Program-made: the position numbers and the translations under genes
Shown: piece after piece, positions 17,708-27,134 of the stretch
Layout of the letters: each line of letters opens with the position of its first letter
Position numbering within the stretch: the first letter of the stretch is position 1
The notes under the pieces: model-generated
What the model was told of the DNA's origin: nothing
Database searches by the model: none
Seen by the model: only the letters and a program-made list of their open reading frames with translations
Source of the DNA: Nocardiopsis sp. NRRL B-16309
GTDB lineage: Bacteria; Actinomycetota; Actinomycetes; Streptosporangiales; Streptosporangiaceae
NCBI RefSeq assembly: GCF_001279585.1
Contig: NZ_LGEC01000027.1
Location: 124,001-188,000 of the forward strand
DNA length: 64,000 nucleotides
Direction: 5' to 3'

Positions 17708-18222
17708 GCCGCCCGGTGAGCGGTGCCGTGGGAGGTCCGGTGGGTTCCGGGGACGCGGGCGGTCCGGCCGCCGCCGCGCCCGCGACCGCGACGTCCGGTC
17801 GTCTGTCCGGGGTCCTGTCAGCGGTCCTGACCGTCCTCACCTGCGCCGTCCTGTTGGCGCTCGGGGTCGGGGCCGGGCTGCTCGGCTCGTTCGGCGCGGG
17901 ATGGCTCACCCGCTACTGGGACGCCGGGGCGGTCCCGCAGGCCCTGGCGGGAGCCGGGCTGCTCGCCTTCGTGGCGCTGCTCTACGGGGTCTGCCGCCTG
18001 GTGGCCTGGGGGAGCCGGCGCCAGTCGCCCGCGCTGGCGTTCGCCGTCGGCTACCTGGCCGCGCTGGTGGCCCTGGTCGCCTACGTCCCCGGCGGTGACG
18101 TCGTCATCACCGGCCACCTCCTGCACTACGGGTACCTGTTCGGCACCATGCTGGCGCTGGTGATCGGCGTCGTGCACAGCGGGCTGAGCCGGTTCCCGAG
18201 CCGTCCGGCGCCCGCGCGGTAG
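17704..18222 (+). CDS. DUF6113-like four-helix membrane protein coupled to mshB
   Basis: This 172-aa protein has an Ala/Gly-rich N-terminal tail of about 32 residues followed by four predicted membrane helices, the last ending GTMLALVIGVVHSGL. It resembles the short membrane proteins (DUF6113 type) often found next to mshB in actinobacteria; no function is established. The GTG at 17704 overlaps the mshB stop by 4 nt, so both are made from the same mRNA. Confidence 0.75.
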   Translation: MSRPVSGAVGGPVGSGDAGGPAAAAPATATSGRLSGVLSAVLTVLTCAVLLALGVGAGLLGSFGAGWLTRYWDAGAVPQALAGAGLLAFVALLYGVCRLVAWGSRRQSPALAFAVGYLAALVALVAYVPGGDVVITGHLLHYGYLFGTMLALVIGVVHSGLSRFPSRPAPAR

Positions 18223-18286
18223 CGCGCCCGCGCCCGGGTGGGCGGCGGCGCGCCGGGGGCGGAACCGAGTTCGCGGAATCTCGGCC

Positions 18287-18394
18287 GTGGGATCCGGACC
18301 ACAGAGCGGAACCCCAGATCTCGGGATCCGGTCCGCGCGATCCGGACCACAGAATCGGCCCGCAGGGCCGGGCCGCGGGATCCGGGCCGCGCGG
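18287..18394. repeat. Short-repeat intergenic segment after DUF6113
   Basis: GATCCGGACCACAGA occurs at 18291-18305 and again at 18339-18353, and GGGATCCGG variants recur at about 18333 and 18378. The stretch carries no convincing ORF and separates two convergent genes; it may fold into transcription-stopping structures. Confidence 0.6.
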
Positions 18395-19492
18395 TCAGCC
18401 CCAGAAGCGCAGCAGGAGCTGGCCGTGGAAGACCATGCCGGACACGGCCGGGTTGGGCAGGATCCTCTCCAGCAGCGTGTACAGCAGGCCGAAGAAGCCC
18501 TGGTTGACGACCGGGAACCAGAGCACCGCGAAGACGGCGACCGAGCCGAACAGCGCGTTGGTCCGGGCGGTGCCGATCCAGCGGCCCCGGAGGAACGCCG
18601 CCAGCACCTCGAACCCGTCGAGTCCGGGCACCGGGAGCAGGTTGACCAGGGCGGCGGTGAGGTTCGCGAAGCACAGGAACGCCATGGCGGCGATCGCCCA
18701 GTTCGTGGTGTCGTTGCCCGGAGGCACCAGGACCGACACGGTCACCGCGAGCACGGCCGCGAGCAGCAGACTGGCCAGCGGACCGGCGAGCGCGACCGCG
18801 ACGCGGCGGCCCGGTGTGCGGATCCGGTCCCAGTCGACGTAGGTGGGCGGACCCGTCATGCCGAACGCGCCTAGCCCGAGGTAGAGCACCGGCAGGACCA
18901 GTCCCGCGAAGGTCTCGCGGTAGGTGAAGGGGTTGAACCGGAGGTAGCCGCCGCCGCGCAGCGAGCGGTCCCCGGCCAGGTGGGCGGCGAGCGCGTGCGC
19001 GAACTCGTGCACCGCGACGGAGACGATCCAGCCCAGCAGGATGAGCAGCGGCGGGATCAGCGGGGTGACGGGGGTGCCCTCCTCGACCCAGTCCAGCTCG
19101 ACCGCGGTCCAGGACAGCCACCCGGCGAACCCGGCCAGGCCCAGCAGCAGGACGAACACCGGACTGGGCAGGAAGTCCGCCCATCCGGGGGTACGCCCGG
19201 ACGCCTCGGCGCCGTTCTCGGTGTCCGTGGCGGTCCCGTCGCCTTCCGCCGCGCCGCCGTTCTCGGCTACCTCGGTGGTCGCGCCGCCCTCGCGGCGCTC
19301 GGCGTCCTCGGCGGTCGCCGTCGCCCCGTCCGCGGACGGCTCCTCCGCGGAGTCGTCGAGGTGGGTCCGGCTCGGCACGTTCAGCGCGTCCTCGGGCATC
19401 TTCTCCCACGGGTCGACGCCGCGTGCCTGGTCCGGGGCGGGCTCGGACGCGTCGGTCGTCTCCGCCGGGTGCGGCGGCTCGGGCGTGGGCAT
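18395..19492 (-). CDS. Site-2 protease family (M50) zinc metalloprotease
   Basis: This 365-aa protein begins with a disordered acidic N-terminus of about 100 residues. The rest is a multi-helix membrane core with the zinc motif HEFAH inside IVSVAVHEFAHALAAHL and the downstream third-ligand motif NLLPVPGLDGFEVLAAFL. The two together define an S2P-like intramembrane protease. It lacks PDZ and CBS domains and so is like short actinobacterial S2P paralogs of unknown substrate. The last residues (GQLLLRFWG) end in a loop. It is convergent with the mshB operon. Confidence 0.9.
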   Translation of the reverse strand: MPTPEPPHPAETTDASEPAPDQARGVDPWEKMPEDALNVPSRTHLDDSAEEPSADGATATAEDAERREGGATTEVAENGGAAEGDGTATDTENGAEASGRTPGWADFLPSPVFVLLLGLAGFAGWLSWTAVELDWVEEGTPVTPLIPPLLILLGWIVSVAVHEFAHALAAHLAGDRSLRGGGYLRFNPFTYRETFAGLVLPVLYLGLGAFGMTGPPTYVDWDRIRTPGRRVAVALAGPLASLLLAAVLAVTVSVLVPPGNDTTNWAIAAMAFLCFANLTAALVNLLPVPGLDGFEVLAAFLRGRWIGTARTNALFGSVAVFAVLWFPVVNQGFFGLLYTLLERILPNPAVSGMVFHGQLLLRFWG

Positions 19493-19679
19493 GGTGCTCC
19501 TGCTGGTCGCGGGTCGTTCGCGCTCCAGAGTAGGCCCTGGTGCGCACCCGACCGCAGCGGGTCGTCGTTCGGCGGGGCGGCGGGTCGGCGGCGAGATCGG
19601 GCGGCGGTTCGGCGGGGCCGCCGGAAATGTCGTAGGCCGCCGGGAGAATGGGGATCACACCGCAGCGAAGGAGATTCCC

Positions 19680-19976
19680 ATGTCGTTCCAGGCCTACCTC
19701 GACACGATCGAGGACAAGACGGGACTCGTCCCGCGCGCCCTCGTGGACCTCGCCAAGGAGCGGGGCTACGACGCCCCGTCCGTCAAGGCGGGCACCATCG
19801 TCCAGTGGCTGGCCGACGACTACGGGCTCGGACGCGGCCACGCGATGGCACTGGTCCACGTCATCAAGAAGGGTCCGCGGATCAGCGCCAAGCACGTGGG
19901 CACCGACGGCACCCACCGCGACGAGTCCACCGAGCTCTGGCTGGACGGGAAGGCGACCCGCCCGAGCCCCGCGTAG
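19680..19976 (+). CDS. DUF4287 domain protein
   Basis: This 98-aa protein matches DUF4287: MSFQAYLDTIEDKTGL start, then GTIVQWLADDYGLGRGHAMA and a basic C-terminal part. Biochemistry of the family is not established. GAAGGAG sits at ideal distance from the ATG at 19680, indicating strong translation. It is a single gene, and the 295 bp that follow hold no gene I can support. Confidence 0.85.
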   Translation: MSFQAYLDTIEDKTGLVPRALVDLAKERGYDAPSVKAGTIVQWLADDYGLGRGHAMALVHVIKKGPRISAKHVGTDGTHRDESTELWLDGKATRPSPA

Positions 19977-20271
19977 GCAGGGGCCCCGCCCGGGGGCCCG
20001 CCGACACCGCCGGGGGAACCGCACCCGACGTCGCGTGGACCGGGGCCGACCCGGCCCGGGGCCCGCGTGGTCCGGGGCTGATCGCTCCGGGGGTCCGCGC
20101 AGGCAGGGGCCGACCCGGCCCGGGTCCGCCGAGGGAACCGTGCCCGAGGTTCCACCGGAGCGGCGCGCGGCGCTCCGTCCGCGCGCGACCCGGTCCTCCC
20201 GTCACCCGAGGAGAACGCGCGGCACGACCGCCGGGGCGACGCGTGTCCGGCGGCTACCCGCCGGGCACGCC

Positions 20272-21648
20272 CTAGACGACGGCCCGGGGCGCCACGGCGG
20301 ACTGGTGCAGGCAGGCGATCGCGAACGCCCGGCCCGGGACGGTCAGTTCGCGGTGCCCGTCGCCGTCGTCCTCGGTGAGCAGCCCCAGCGTCTCCAGCAG
20401 CCAGCCCACCGCCATCACCATCGCGCGCAACTGGTCCGAGGCGGCGTCGGCGGTCCGGCCGTGCGCGGCCGCGTGCCGGCCCGCCGCCACCGGCGGCTCC
20501 ACCGGGACCCAGCCGTACTCGGTGAGCGTGCGCTCGGCCGCGGACACGTCGGACTCGCCCCGCCGGGCGTGCGACCCCGCCCCCTGCGGCGAACGCGTGA
20601 GCAGCAGGCCCAGGAAGGTCTCCGCCGCGGCCTGCTCCACTCCTCCGGTCCGGCACAGCGTCTGGGTCGCGGCCCGCCACAGCGCCTCGGGGTCCTCCCG
20701 CAGCTGGCGTCCGCGCCGGGTCAGGACCAGCCTGCGGCCCGACCGGCGCACCGCGCGCATGGCGCGCAGCACCTGGTGCAGGGTGATGAGCTGGGTGGCG
20801 TCGGTCTCACTGCGCGGCGGGTCGGGCGAGGTCCGCCAACCGAAGTCGGCGCACATCTGCCGCACCACGCCGGGCGCGATGTAGCCGATCTGGGTGAGCA
20901 CGATCCCGTCCGCCGCCAGGTCCAGCAGCTTCTGCAGCGGCGCCATCGCCCGTTCGGCGGAGCGCGGCGCGTCCGCCCCGGCGATGATCTCCCCGACCAG
21001 CGGCCACAGGCGCTCCCGGTGCGGGTGCGCCGACGAGCCCAGCCAGGCGCGGACCCGCTCCTCGCGGACGCGGTCCAGATGGCTCAGCCCCTGGTGGTCG
21101 GGCCGGGTCAGGAACGACCGGGTGAACCGCTCCTGGGCCGGACGCCATCCGAGCTTGCCCGGGCGCACGTCGCCCAGCGAGATCGCCAGCTCCAGCGCGG
21201 CGGCGGTCTCGCGCCTCGCCAGGATCTCGGCGTCGCCCACCGCCGTGCCCCACGTGAGTTCGGGCAGGTCGGGGGGCTCCACTCCGGACTCCCACATCAG
21301 CCGCTCGAACATGGCCAGCCCCGCGTCGTGGTCGCGCGCGTAGACGGTCAGGACGGTCGTCGTCTCCGCCGACTTGCAGATCTGTGCGTAGCGGTGCAGC
21401 TGGAGGAGGTCGAAGAGCTGGCTGAGGGAGCGCGCGGCGAGCCGCTGGTCCTGTGCCGAACCCTGGAACCGCACGGGCAGCTCGAACCAGCAGAACCGCT
21501 GCACGGCGTGCTGGTCGATCCGTTCCAGTTCCTGCCCCGGCGCCAACGCGTCCAGTGCGAGCCGGGCCATGCCGGCGGACCGCTCGTCCCTGCGCGCCAA
21601 CTCGGCGAGGGCGGACGCGACGGCTTCGCGCATGATGGCGCTCACCAC
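20272..21648 (-). CDS. Unrecognised 458-aa protein with a winged-helix-like repeat domain
   Basis: I do not recognise the whole protein. Residues about 241-330 (LLDLAADGIVLTQIGYIAPG, then a conserved RAMRAVRRSGRRLVLTRRGR and EDPEALWRAATQTL) resemble the C-terminal domain seen on actinobacterial proteins of the pRiA4b ORF-3 type, with the typical 'liquid-to-solid' order of a helical domain followed by a strand-rich wing. The N-terminal half has no visible membrane helix or signal peptide. The start is uncertain: AGGAGG overlaps GTG-GTG at 21648/21645, and an ATG lies at 21633. It is probably cytosolic and monocistronic. Confidence 0.6.
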   Translation of the reverse strand: MVSAIMREAVASALAELARRDERSAGMARLALDALAPGQELERIDQHAVQRFCWFELPVRFQGSAQDQRLAARSLSQLFDLLQLHRYAQICKSAETTTVLTVYARDHDAGLAMFERLMWESGVEPPDLPELTWGTAVGDAEILARRETAAALELAISLGDVRPGKLGWRPAQERFTRSFLTRPDHQGLSHLDRVREERVRAWLGSSAHPHRERLWPLVGEIIAGADAPRSAERAMAPLQKLLDLAADGIVLTQIGYIAPGVVRQMCADFGWRTSPDPPRSETDATQLITLHQVLRAMRAVRRSGRRLVLTRRGRQLREDPEALWRAATQTLCRTGGVEQAAAETFLGLLLTRSPQGAGSHARRGESDVSAAERTLTEYGWVPVEPPVAAGRHAAAHGRTADAASDQLRAMVMAVGWLLETLGLLTEDDGDGHRELTVPGRAFAIACLHQSAVAPRAVV

Positions 21649-21734
21649 CTCCTGAGGGGAATCGAGCTGAGGCTGAGCCGACTCTTACCCCGGACGGGCC
21701 GAAAAATGCCTGTGTTCAGGCACGACATGAGCTC

Positions 21735-21992
21735 TCAGGGGGTCTCGGGCGGCCGTCCGCCACGCCGCCGCGGGGGGACGGGGGGAACGACGCGGCTCGC
21801 GGCGATGTCGGACTCGGCGATCTCCACCGACGACCCGTCGCGGCGCCGCAGTGTGAGGACGTGGTCCGCCCAGGACTCCACGACTCCGACGATATCGGTG
21901 AAGCCGCCCTCGGGGAGGCGGATCCGCACCGACACGCGGTGACCGACGTCGTCCGGAACGATGCGATGGACGAGTCGTCCTCTCATGTGCAT
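21735..21992 (-). CDS. Small beta-barrel-like protein resembling a detached N-terminal domain of a GNAT protein
   Basis: The 85 residues include VGHRVSVRIRLPEGGFTDIV, VVESWADHVLTLRRRDG and a DIAASRVVPP ending, then a basic Pro/Arg tail. In other actinobacteria a very similar module precedes a GNAT acetyltransferase domain in one protein (Rv0428c-like); here it stops at 21735 with no GNAT downstream on this strand. It is divergent from the fdxA region. Whether it works alone or is a decayed remnant is open. Confidence 0.6.
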   Translation of the reverse strand: MHMRGRLVHRIVPDDVGHRVSVRIRLPEGGFTDIVGVVESWADHVLTLRRRDGSSVEIAESDIAASRVVPPVPPRRRGGRPPETP

Positions 21993-22054
21993 GGAACCGG
22001 ACCCCCGATTGTGCGCTGGCAGTTCTTCGACGCCATACTAGGAGGACGACATCT

Positions 22055-22177
22055 GTGCCATTTGCTTGCAGAGCCCGGAGCAGCGCGGACGGCGCCCGCA
22101 CGCCGCTCCGTCCCGAGGCCCTGAAGGTCCCCGCCTCCCCCGTGGACCGCGGGGGTGAGACAAGGAGTACGACGTGA
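22055..22177 (+). CDS. Possible 40-aa upstream ORF translationally coupled to fdxA
   Basis: A GTG at 22055 lies 9 nt after an ideal AGGAGG (22040-22045). The ORF reads VPFACRARSSADGARTPLRP and continues to a TGA at 22175-22177 that overlaps the fdxA GTG as GTGA. It has a Cys at residue 5 and many basic residues, but no known family. The strong ribosome-binding site and exact overlap argue that it is translated; whether the product or only the act of translation matters is unknown. Confidence 0.45.
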   Translation: MPFACRARSSADGARTPLRPEALKVPASPVDRGGETRSTT

Positions 22178-22494
22178 CCTACGTCATCGCGCAGCCCTGC
22201 GTCGATGTGCTGGACAAGGCGTGCATTGACGAGTGCCCCGTGGACTGCATCTACGAGGGCGACCGGATGCTGTACATCCACCCGGACGAGTGCGTCGACT
22301 GCGGTGCGTGCGAGCCGGTCTGCCCGGTCGAGGCCATCTACTACGAGGACGACCTGCCCGAGCAGTGGTCGGACTACTACAAGGCCAACGTCGACTTCTT
22401 CGACGACCTCGGCTCGCCGGGCGGCGCCTCGAAGGTCGGCAAGATCGACCGCGACCACCCGCTCATCGCCAAGCTCCCGCCGCAGGCCGAGTAG
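22174..22494 (+). CDS. fdxA: Ferredoxin FdxA (7Fe, 3Fe-4S plus 4Fe-4S)
   Basis: This 106-aa protein has N-terminal cysteines in QPCVDVLDKACIDECPVDCI, followed by CVDCGACEPVCPVEAIYYED. Together they match the 7Fe ferredoxins of actinobacteria, which carry one 3Fe-4S and one 4Fe-4S cluster and donate electrons to P450s or other redox enzymes. The GTG at 22174 is supported by AAGGAG and gives the family-typical MTYVIAQPC start. A large terminator lies 70 nt after the stop, separating it from dapC. Confidence 0.95.
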   Translation: MTYVIAQPCVDVLDKACIDECPVDCIYEGDRMLYIHPDECVDCGACEPVCPVEAIYYEDDLPEQWSDYYKANVDFFDDLGSPGGASKVGKIDRDHPLIAKLPPQAE

Positions 22495-22563
22495 CGGGCG
22501 CAACGTCCGGCTCCCCACCCCACTGGCGCAGAGGGTGCGCGGACGCGCGGATCAGAGCGTGAC

Positions 22564-22600
22564 GTGTCGCGCCGACCCCCGGGCGGGGTCGGCGCGACGC
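22564..22600 (+). terminator. Terminator between fdxA and dapC
   Basis: The stem is 16 bp, 14 of them perfect (GTCGCGCCGACCCC with its complement), with a 5-nt loop CGGGC and a TTGT stretch immediately after. It lies between two same-strand genes, so fdxA and dapC are separate transcription units. Confidence 0.9.
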
Positions 22601-22634
22601 TTGTCGTGAGCAACCGACACTGGAGTGTGCACCG

Positions 22635-23741
22635 ATGGCAGACCGGCGACCCGTGACCGACCGGCTCCCCACCTTTCCCTGGGACCGGCTGGCGCCCTAC
22701 AAGGCGACGGCGGCCGCGCACCCGGACGGCATCGCCGACCTGTCGGTGGGCACCCCCGTCGATCCGGTGCCCGCGTCCGTCCAGAGCGCCCTGGCAGCCT
22801 CCGCCGACACGCCCGGCTACCCGCTCACCTGGGGTACCGCCGAGCTGCGGGCGTCGATCGCCGCGTGGCTGGAGCGCCGCCACGGGGTCCGTGTCGCCGA
22901 GGGCGCCGTCCTGCCCACAGTGGGCTCCAAGGAACTGGTCGCCTGGCTGCCGACGCTGCTCGGACTGGGCGTGGGACACACCGTCGTCCACCCCGAACTC
23001 GCCTACCCCACCTACGACATCGGCGCCCGCCTGGCCGGGGCGGCCCCCGTCCCCGCCGACGGCCTCGCCTCCCTGGGCCCCGCGCCCGTCGAACTGGTGT
23101 GGGTCAACTCGCCCAGCAACCCGACCGGGCGCGTCCTGGGCGCCGCCCACCTGCGCAAGGTCGTGGAGTGGGCCCGTGAGCGCGGCGCGATCGTGGCCTC
23201 CGACGAGTGCTACCTCGATCTCGGCTGGGACGGTGCCGAGCCGCTGTCGATCCTGCACCCCGACGTGTGCGGCGGATCCCACGACAACCTGCTCGCCGTG
23301 CACTCGCTGTCCAAGCGCTCCAACCTCGCCGGTTACCGCGCCGCGTTCGTGGCGGGCGACCCCGCCCTGGTCGGTGAGCTGCTGGCCGTGCGCAAGCACG
23401 CGGGCATGATCGTCCCGGCCCCGGTCCAGGCGGCCATGCGGGCCGCGCTCGACGACGACTCCCACGCGGCCGAGCAGAAGGAGCGCTACCGCGCCCGCCG
23501 CGACCGGCTGCGGGCCGCCTTCGAGGGCGCGGGCTGGCGGATCGAGCACTCCGACGCGGGCCTGTACCTGTGGGCGAGCCATCCCGGCCACGACGCCTGG
23601 GGCGCGGTCGCCGAGCTCGCCGAGCGCGGCGTCCTGGTGGCGCCCGGCGAGTTCTACGGCGCCGCCGGGGCCGGGCACGTCCGGGTGGCCTTCACGGCCA
23701 CCGACGAGCGCGTCGAGGCCGCGGCCAAGCGCCTGTCCTGA
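22635..23741 (+). CDS. dapC: Succinyldiaminopimelate transaminase
   Basis: This 368-aa fold-type I PLP aminotransferase has the Schiff-base lysine in AVHSLSKRSNLAGYRAAF, the cofactor asparagine motif in NSPSNPTGRVLG and the aspartate in IVASDECYLDLGW. It is the actinobacterial DapC type that converts N-succinyl-2-amino-6-ketopimelate to N-succinyl-LL-diaminopimelate with glutamate. The assignment is supported by dapD and dapE about 1.3 kb downstream on the same strand. The ATG at 22635 gives MADRRPVTDRLPTFPWDRL, the conserved start of this subgroup. Confidence 0.92.
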   Translation: MADRRPVTDRLPTFPWDRLAPYKATAAAHPDGIADLSVGTPVDPVPASVQSALAASADTPGYPLTWGTAELRASIAAWLERRHGVRVAEGAVLPTVGSKELVAWLPTLLGLGVGHTVVHPELAYPTYDIGARLAGAAPVPADGLASLGPAPVELVWVNSPSNPTGRVLGAAHLRKVVEWARERGAIVASDECYLDLGWDGAEPLSILHPDVCGGSHDNLLAVHSLSKRSNLAGYRAAFVAGDPALVGELLAVRKHAGMIVPAPVQAAMRAALDDDSHAAEQKERYRARRDRLRAAFEGAGWRIEHSDAGLYLWASHPGHDAWGAVAELAERGVLVAPGEFYGAAGAGHVRVAFTATDERVEAAAKRLS

Positions 23742-23849
23742 GCCCCGGCCAGGGGACGGCGGGTCCCGCACGATCCGTCGGCGCCTCCGCCGCGTTCCCG
23801 GCGCTCTCGCCCGAGGGCTCGGGGGCACTTCACGCCGGGGCCTTCGCCG

Positions 23850-23889
23850 CCGCTCGTGCCCGCGCCGTCGCCCGCCACCCCTGTGGTCA
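23850..23889. repeat. Intergenic repeat, copy A (shared with 31624-31653)
   Basis: The 30 bases at 23850-23879 (starting CCGCTCGTGCCCGCGCC) recur with one mismatch at 31624-31653. A further shared CCCCTGTGGTC follows directly here (23879-23889) but after about 53 nt in the other copy. CCGTCGGCGCC is also common to both loci upstream. Both copies lie just after a plus-strand gene and before a convergent gene. Confidence 0.7.
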
Positions 23890-23958
23890 GGGTGAACGGG
23901 ACCGCTTCGATCGGGCGCCGGGGCCGCGCGGACCCCGGCGCCCTCGCGTGGGACGTCC

Positions 23959-24834
23959 CTACTTGAGCAGCAGGCGGCCCTCGGTGTCGACGTCCTCCAG
24001 GGCGACCCACCCCGCGGTGCCGGGACCGCCGTCGGTGGCGTGCCAGCGCTGGTCTCCGTAGGTGACCGTGCTCAGCCCGTACTCGTCGGCGTGGGTGACG
24101 GCCCAGATCGCCATCGCCCAGCCGAGGTCCCCGGTCTCGTGCCCCTGCACCTCGGGCAGGGCCGTGGGGTCGGTGCCGAAGACCCGGGTCATCTCCGCCC
24201 GCACGTCCTCGGTGCCGGAACCGGCGTCCCGGATCTCGGCCAGCCCCTCGGCGTCGAACCAGCAGGTCACGGCCGGTCCGCGATCACCGGTGAACACCTC
24301 GGCCATCCGCTCGGACAGCCCCTCGTGCTGGTCGTAGGCGAAGCCGTCGGCACTGCGCTGGACCGCCTGGGCGGCCTCGAACACCGGAAGCTCCTGCCAG
24401 CCGTCGACCTGGACCAGCTCCTCGTAGAACGCGGCGCTGGAGGTCACCGGGTCGAGGATCTGGTCCGGCTCCCCCCACTCCTGGGACGGGCGCTGCTGGA
24501 ACAGGCCCAACGAGTCGCGGTCGCCGTACTCCAGGTTGTAGAACGTCGACTCCTGCCAGACGGTCGCGTAGGCGATGGTCACCGCCTCGTCCGGCAGGTT
24601 CCGGCTGAAGGCGACACCGCCGACCGTGGCGGCGTTCACCGCCTGGTCGATCTCCATGTCGTACTTGCCGTCGGACAGCTCCAGGCGGCAGCCGGGCTCG
24701 ACCTCGGGCTCGGAGTCGATGGGCTCGATCGTGGTCAGCACGTAGTAGGCCCCCGCGACGATCACGCCGCACGCGAGGGTCAGGGACAACAGGATCTTGA
24801 CGAATGCGGAGATCCTTCGGCGTTTACTGGGCAC
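23959..24834 (-). CDS. Membrane-anchored, lysozyme-fold-like protein of the DAP locus
   Basis: This 291-aa protein has a basic N-terminus (MPSKRRRISAFVKI) and one membrane helix at about residues 12-35; the rest lies outside. VWQESTFYNLEYGDRDSLGL followed by FQQRPSQEWGEPDQILDP matches the catalytic neighbourhood of lytic transglycosylase-like proteins (Glu in QES, then GLFQQRPSQ). It may cut or remodel peptidoglycan, but activity is inferred. The GTG at 24834 is divergent from dapD (starts 163 bp apart). Its position inside the DAP genes fits a cell-wall role. Confidence 0.75.
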   Translation of the reverse strand: MPSKRRRISAFVKILLSLTLACGVIVAGAYYVLTTIEPIDSEPEVEPGCRLELSDGKYDMEIDQAVNAATVGGVAFSRNLPDEAVTIAYATVWQESTFYNLEYGDRDSLGLFQQRPSQEWGEPDQILDPVTSSAAFYEELVQVDGWQELPVFEAAQAVQRSADGFAYDQHEGLSERMAEVFTGDRGPAVTCWFDAEGLAEIRDAGSGTEDVRAEMTRVFGTDPTALPEVQGHETGDLGWAMAIWAVTHADEYGLSTVTYGDQRWHATDGGPGTAGWVALEDVDTEGRLLLK

Positions 24835-24996
24835 GGGCGTACCATCGGCTAGGCAACGGGTGGGGTCGCGCCACGGGAGGCTGGCTCCGTCGGCGCACGG
24901 GACGCGCAGGCGCCACGGCCCGCATTGTAGTCGGCGCGCCGGACCGCACCAGGGCGGCGGCGTCGCACTCGCCGGAAGCGGCTAACGTGGGTGCAC

Positions 24997-25833
<837 letters not shown>

Positions 25834-25954
25834 CCCGGCACCGCGGCCACCGGGGCGCCTCTTCCACACCGGAGGGGGCGCTCCGCCGTTTCCGGGCCTA
25901 CGCTGGTCATCGCGCGGGCACCGCGCCGTGGACGACGACCTGACCGGAGAGACC

Positions 25955-27019
25955 ATGCTGGACCTGACCTCGGACGCGGCCGACCTGACCGCCGCCCTCG
26001 TCGACATCCGTTCCGAGAGCGGTGACGAGAAGATCCTGGCCGACGCGGTCGAGGACGCCCTCTCCGCTCTGGACCACCTCACCGTGACCCGGGACGGTGA
26101 CGCCGTGGTCGCCCGCACCAACCTGGGCCGCCCCCGGCGCGTGGTGGTGGCCGGGCACATCGACACCGTCCCCATCGCGGACAACGTGCCCTCGTACGTC
26201 GCCGACGGCCGCCTGTACGGCTGCGGCACGAGCGACATGAAGGCCGGGGTGGCCGTCCAGCTCAAGCTCGCCGCCCTGGTCTCCGAGCCCGTGCACGACG
26301 TCACCTACGTCTTCTACGACAACGAGGAGGTCGACGCCTCGCGCAACGGCCTCCTGCGCCTGGCCCGCAACCACCCCGAGTGGCTGGCCGGGGACTTCGC
26401 CATCCTGATGGAGCCCACCGACGGCGTCATCGAGGGCGGCTGCCAGGGCACCATGCGGGTGGAGGTCGTGGCCACGGGCAAGCGGTCGCACAGCGCCCGC
26501 TCGTGGATGGGCGAGAACGCCATCCACGGCGCCGGGGCGATCCTGGACGTCCTGCGCGCCTACACGCCCCGTGAGCCCGAGGTGGAGGGCCTGCGCTTCC
26601 ACGAGGGCCTCAACGCGGTGTTCGTCCGCGGCGGGGTCGCGGGCAACGTCATCCCCGACGAGTGCGTGGTCACGGTCAACTACCGCTTCGCCCCGGACCT
26701 GTCGCTGTCCGACGCCGAGGCGCACCTGCGCGAGGTCTTCGACGGCTTCGAGGTGCGGGTCGTGGACGCCTCCGCCGCCGCCCGGCCCGGCCTGGACGAC
26801 CCCTCGGCCGCGGCGTTCGTCGACGCGGTCGGGGAGGGGCGGGCGCGGGCCAAGCTCGGCTGGACCGACGTGTCCCGCTTCTCCGAACTGGGCGTGCCCG
26901 CCGTCAACTACGGTCCCGGCGACCCGACGCTGGCGCACACCAAGGACGAGTACTCCGAGATCGCGCCGATCCGCGAGGCCGAGAAGCGCATGGTCGACTG
27001 GCTGACCGGCGACCGGTGA
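25955..27019 (+). CDS. dapE: Succinyl-diaminopimelate desuccinylase
   Basis: This 354-aa M20 metallopeptidase-family enzyme removes succinate to yield LL-diaminopimelate. Metal ligands are seen in VVVAGHIDTVPI, GCGTSDMKAG, FYDNEEVDASRNG (catalytic Glu-Glu), LMEPTDGVIEGGCQG and the C-terminal AHTKDEYSEI. The dimerisation lid domain begins near RVEVVATGKRSHSARSW. The ATG at 25955 has GGAGAG at 6-nt spacing; an upstream GTG at 25928 does not. It completes the dapC/D/E succinylase route to peptidoglycan cross-linking residues and lysine. Confidence 0.95.
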   Translation: MLDLTSDAADLTAALVDIRSESGDEKILADAVEDALSALDHLTVTRDGDAVVARTNLGRPRRVVVAGHIDTVPIADNVPSYVADGRLYGCGTSDMKAGVAVQLKLAALVSEPVHDVTYVFYDNEEVDASRNGLLRLARNHPEWLAGDFAILMEPTDGVIEGGCQGTMRVEVVATGKRSHSARSWMGENAIHGAGAILDVLRAYTPREPEVEGLRFHEGLNAVFVRGGVAGNVIPDECVVTVNYRFAPDLSLSDAEAHLREVFDGFEVRVVDASAAARPGLDDPSAAAFVDAVGEGRARAKLGWTDVSRFSELGVPAVNYGPGDPTLAHTKDEYSEIAPIREAEKRMVDWLTGDR

Positions 27020-27063
27020 GCGTCCTCCGGTCGGCGGGCGGGTGCCCGCTGACCTCGAACGGG

Positions 27064-27094
27064 CCGCATGTGGCCATCGGCGTGTCACATGCGG
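27064..27094. promoter_or_regulatory. Perfect 9-bp inverted repeat upstream of the LOG-family gene
   Basis: CCGCATGTG and CACATGCGG are separated by 13 nt and lie 41 bp before the downstream start codon. It could be an operator for the LOG-family gene or the terminator of dapE, whose stop is 45 bp upstream. The 13-nt centre is long for a terminator loop. Confidence 0.55.
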
Positions 27095-27134
27095 TTCAGG
27101 TGTGAGTGCGGCGGGCGCGGATAGGTTGACGGGC

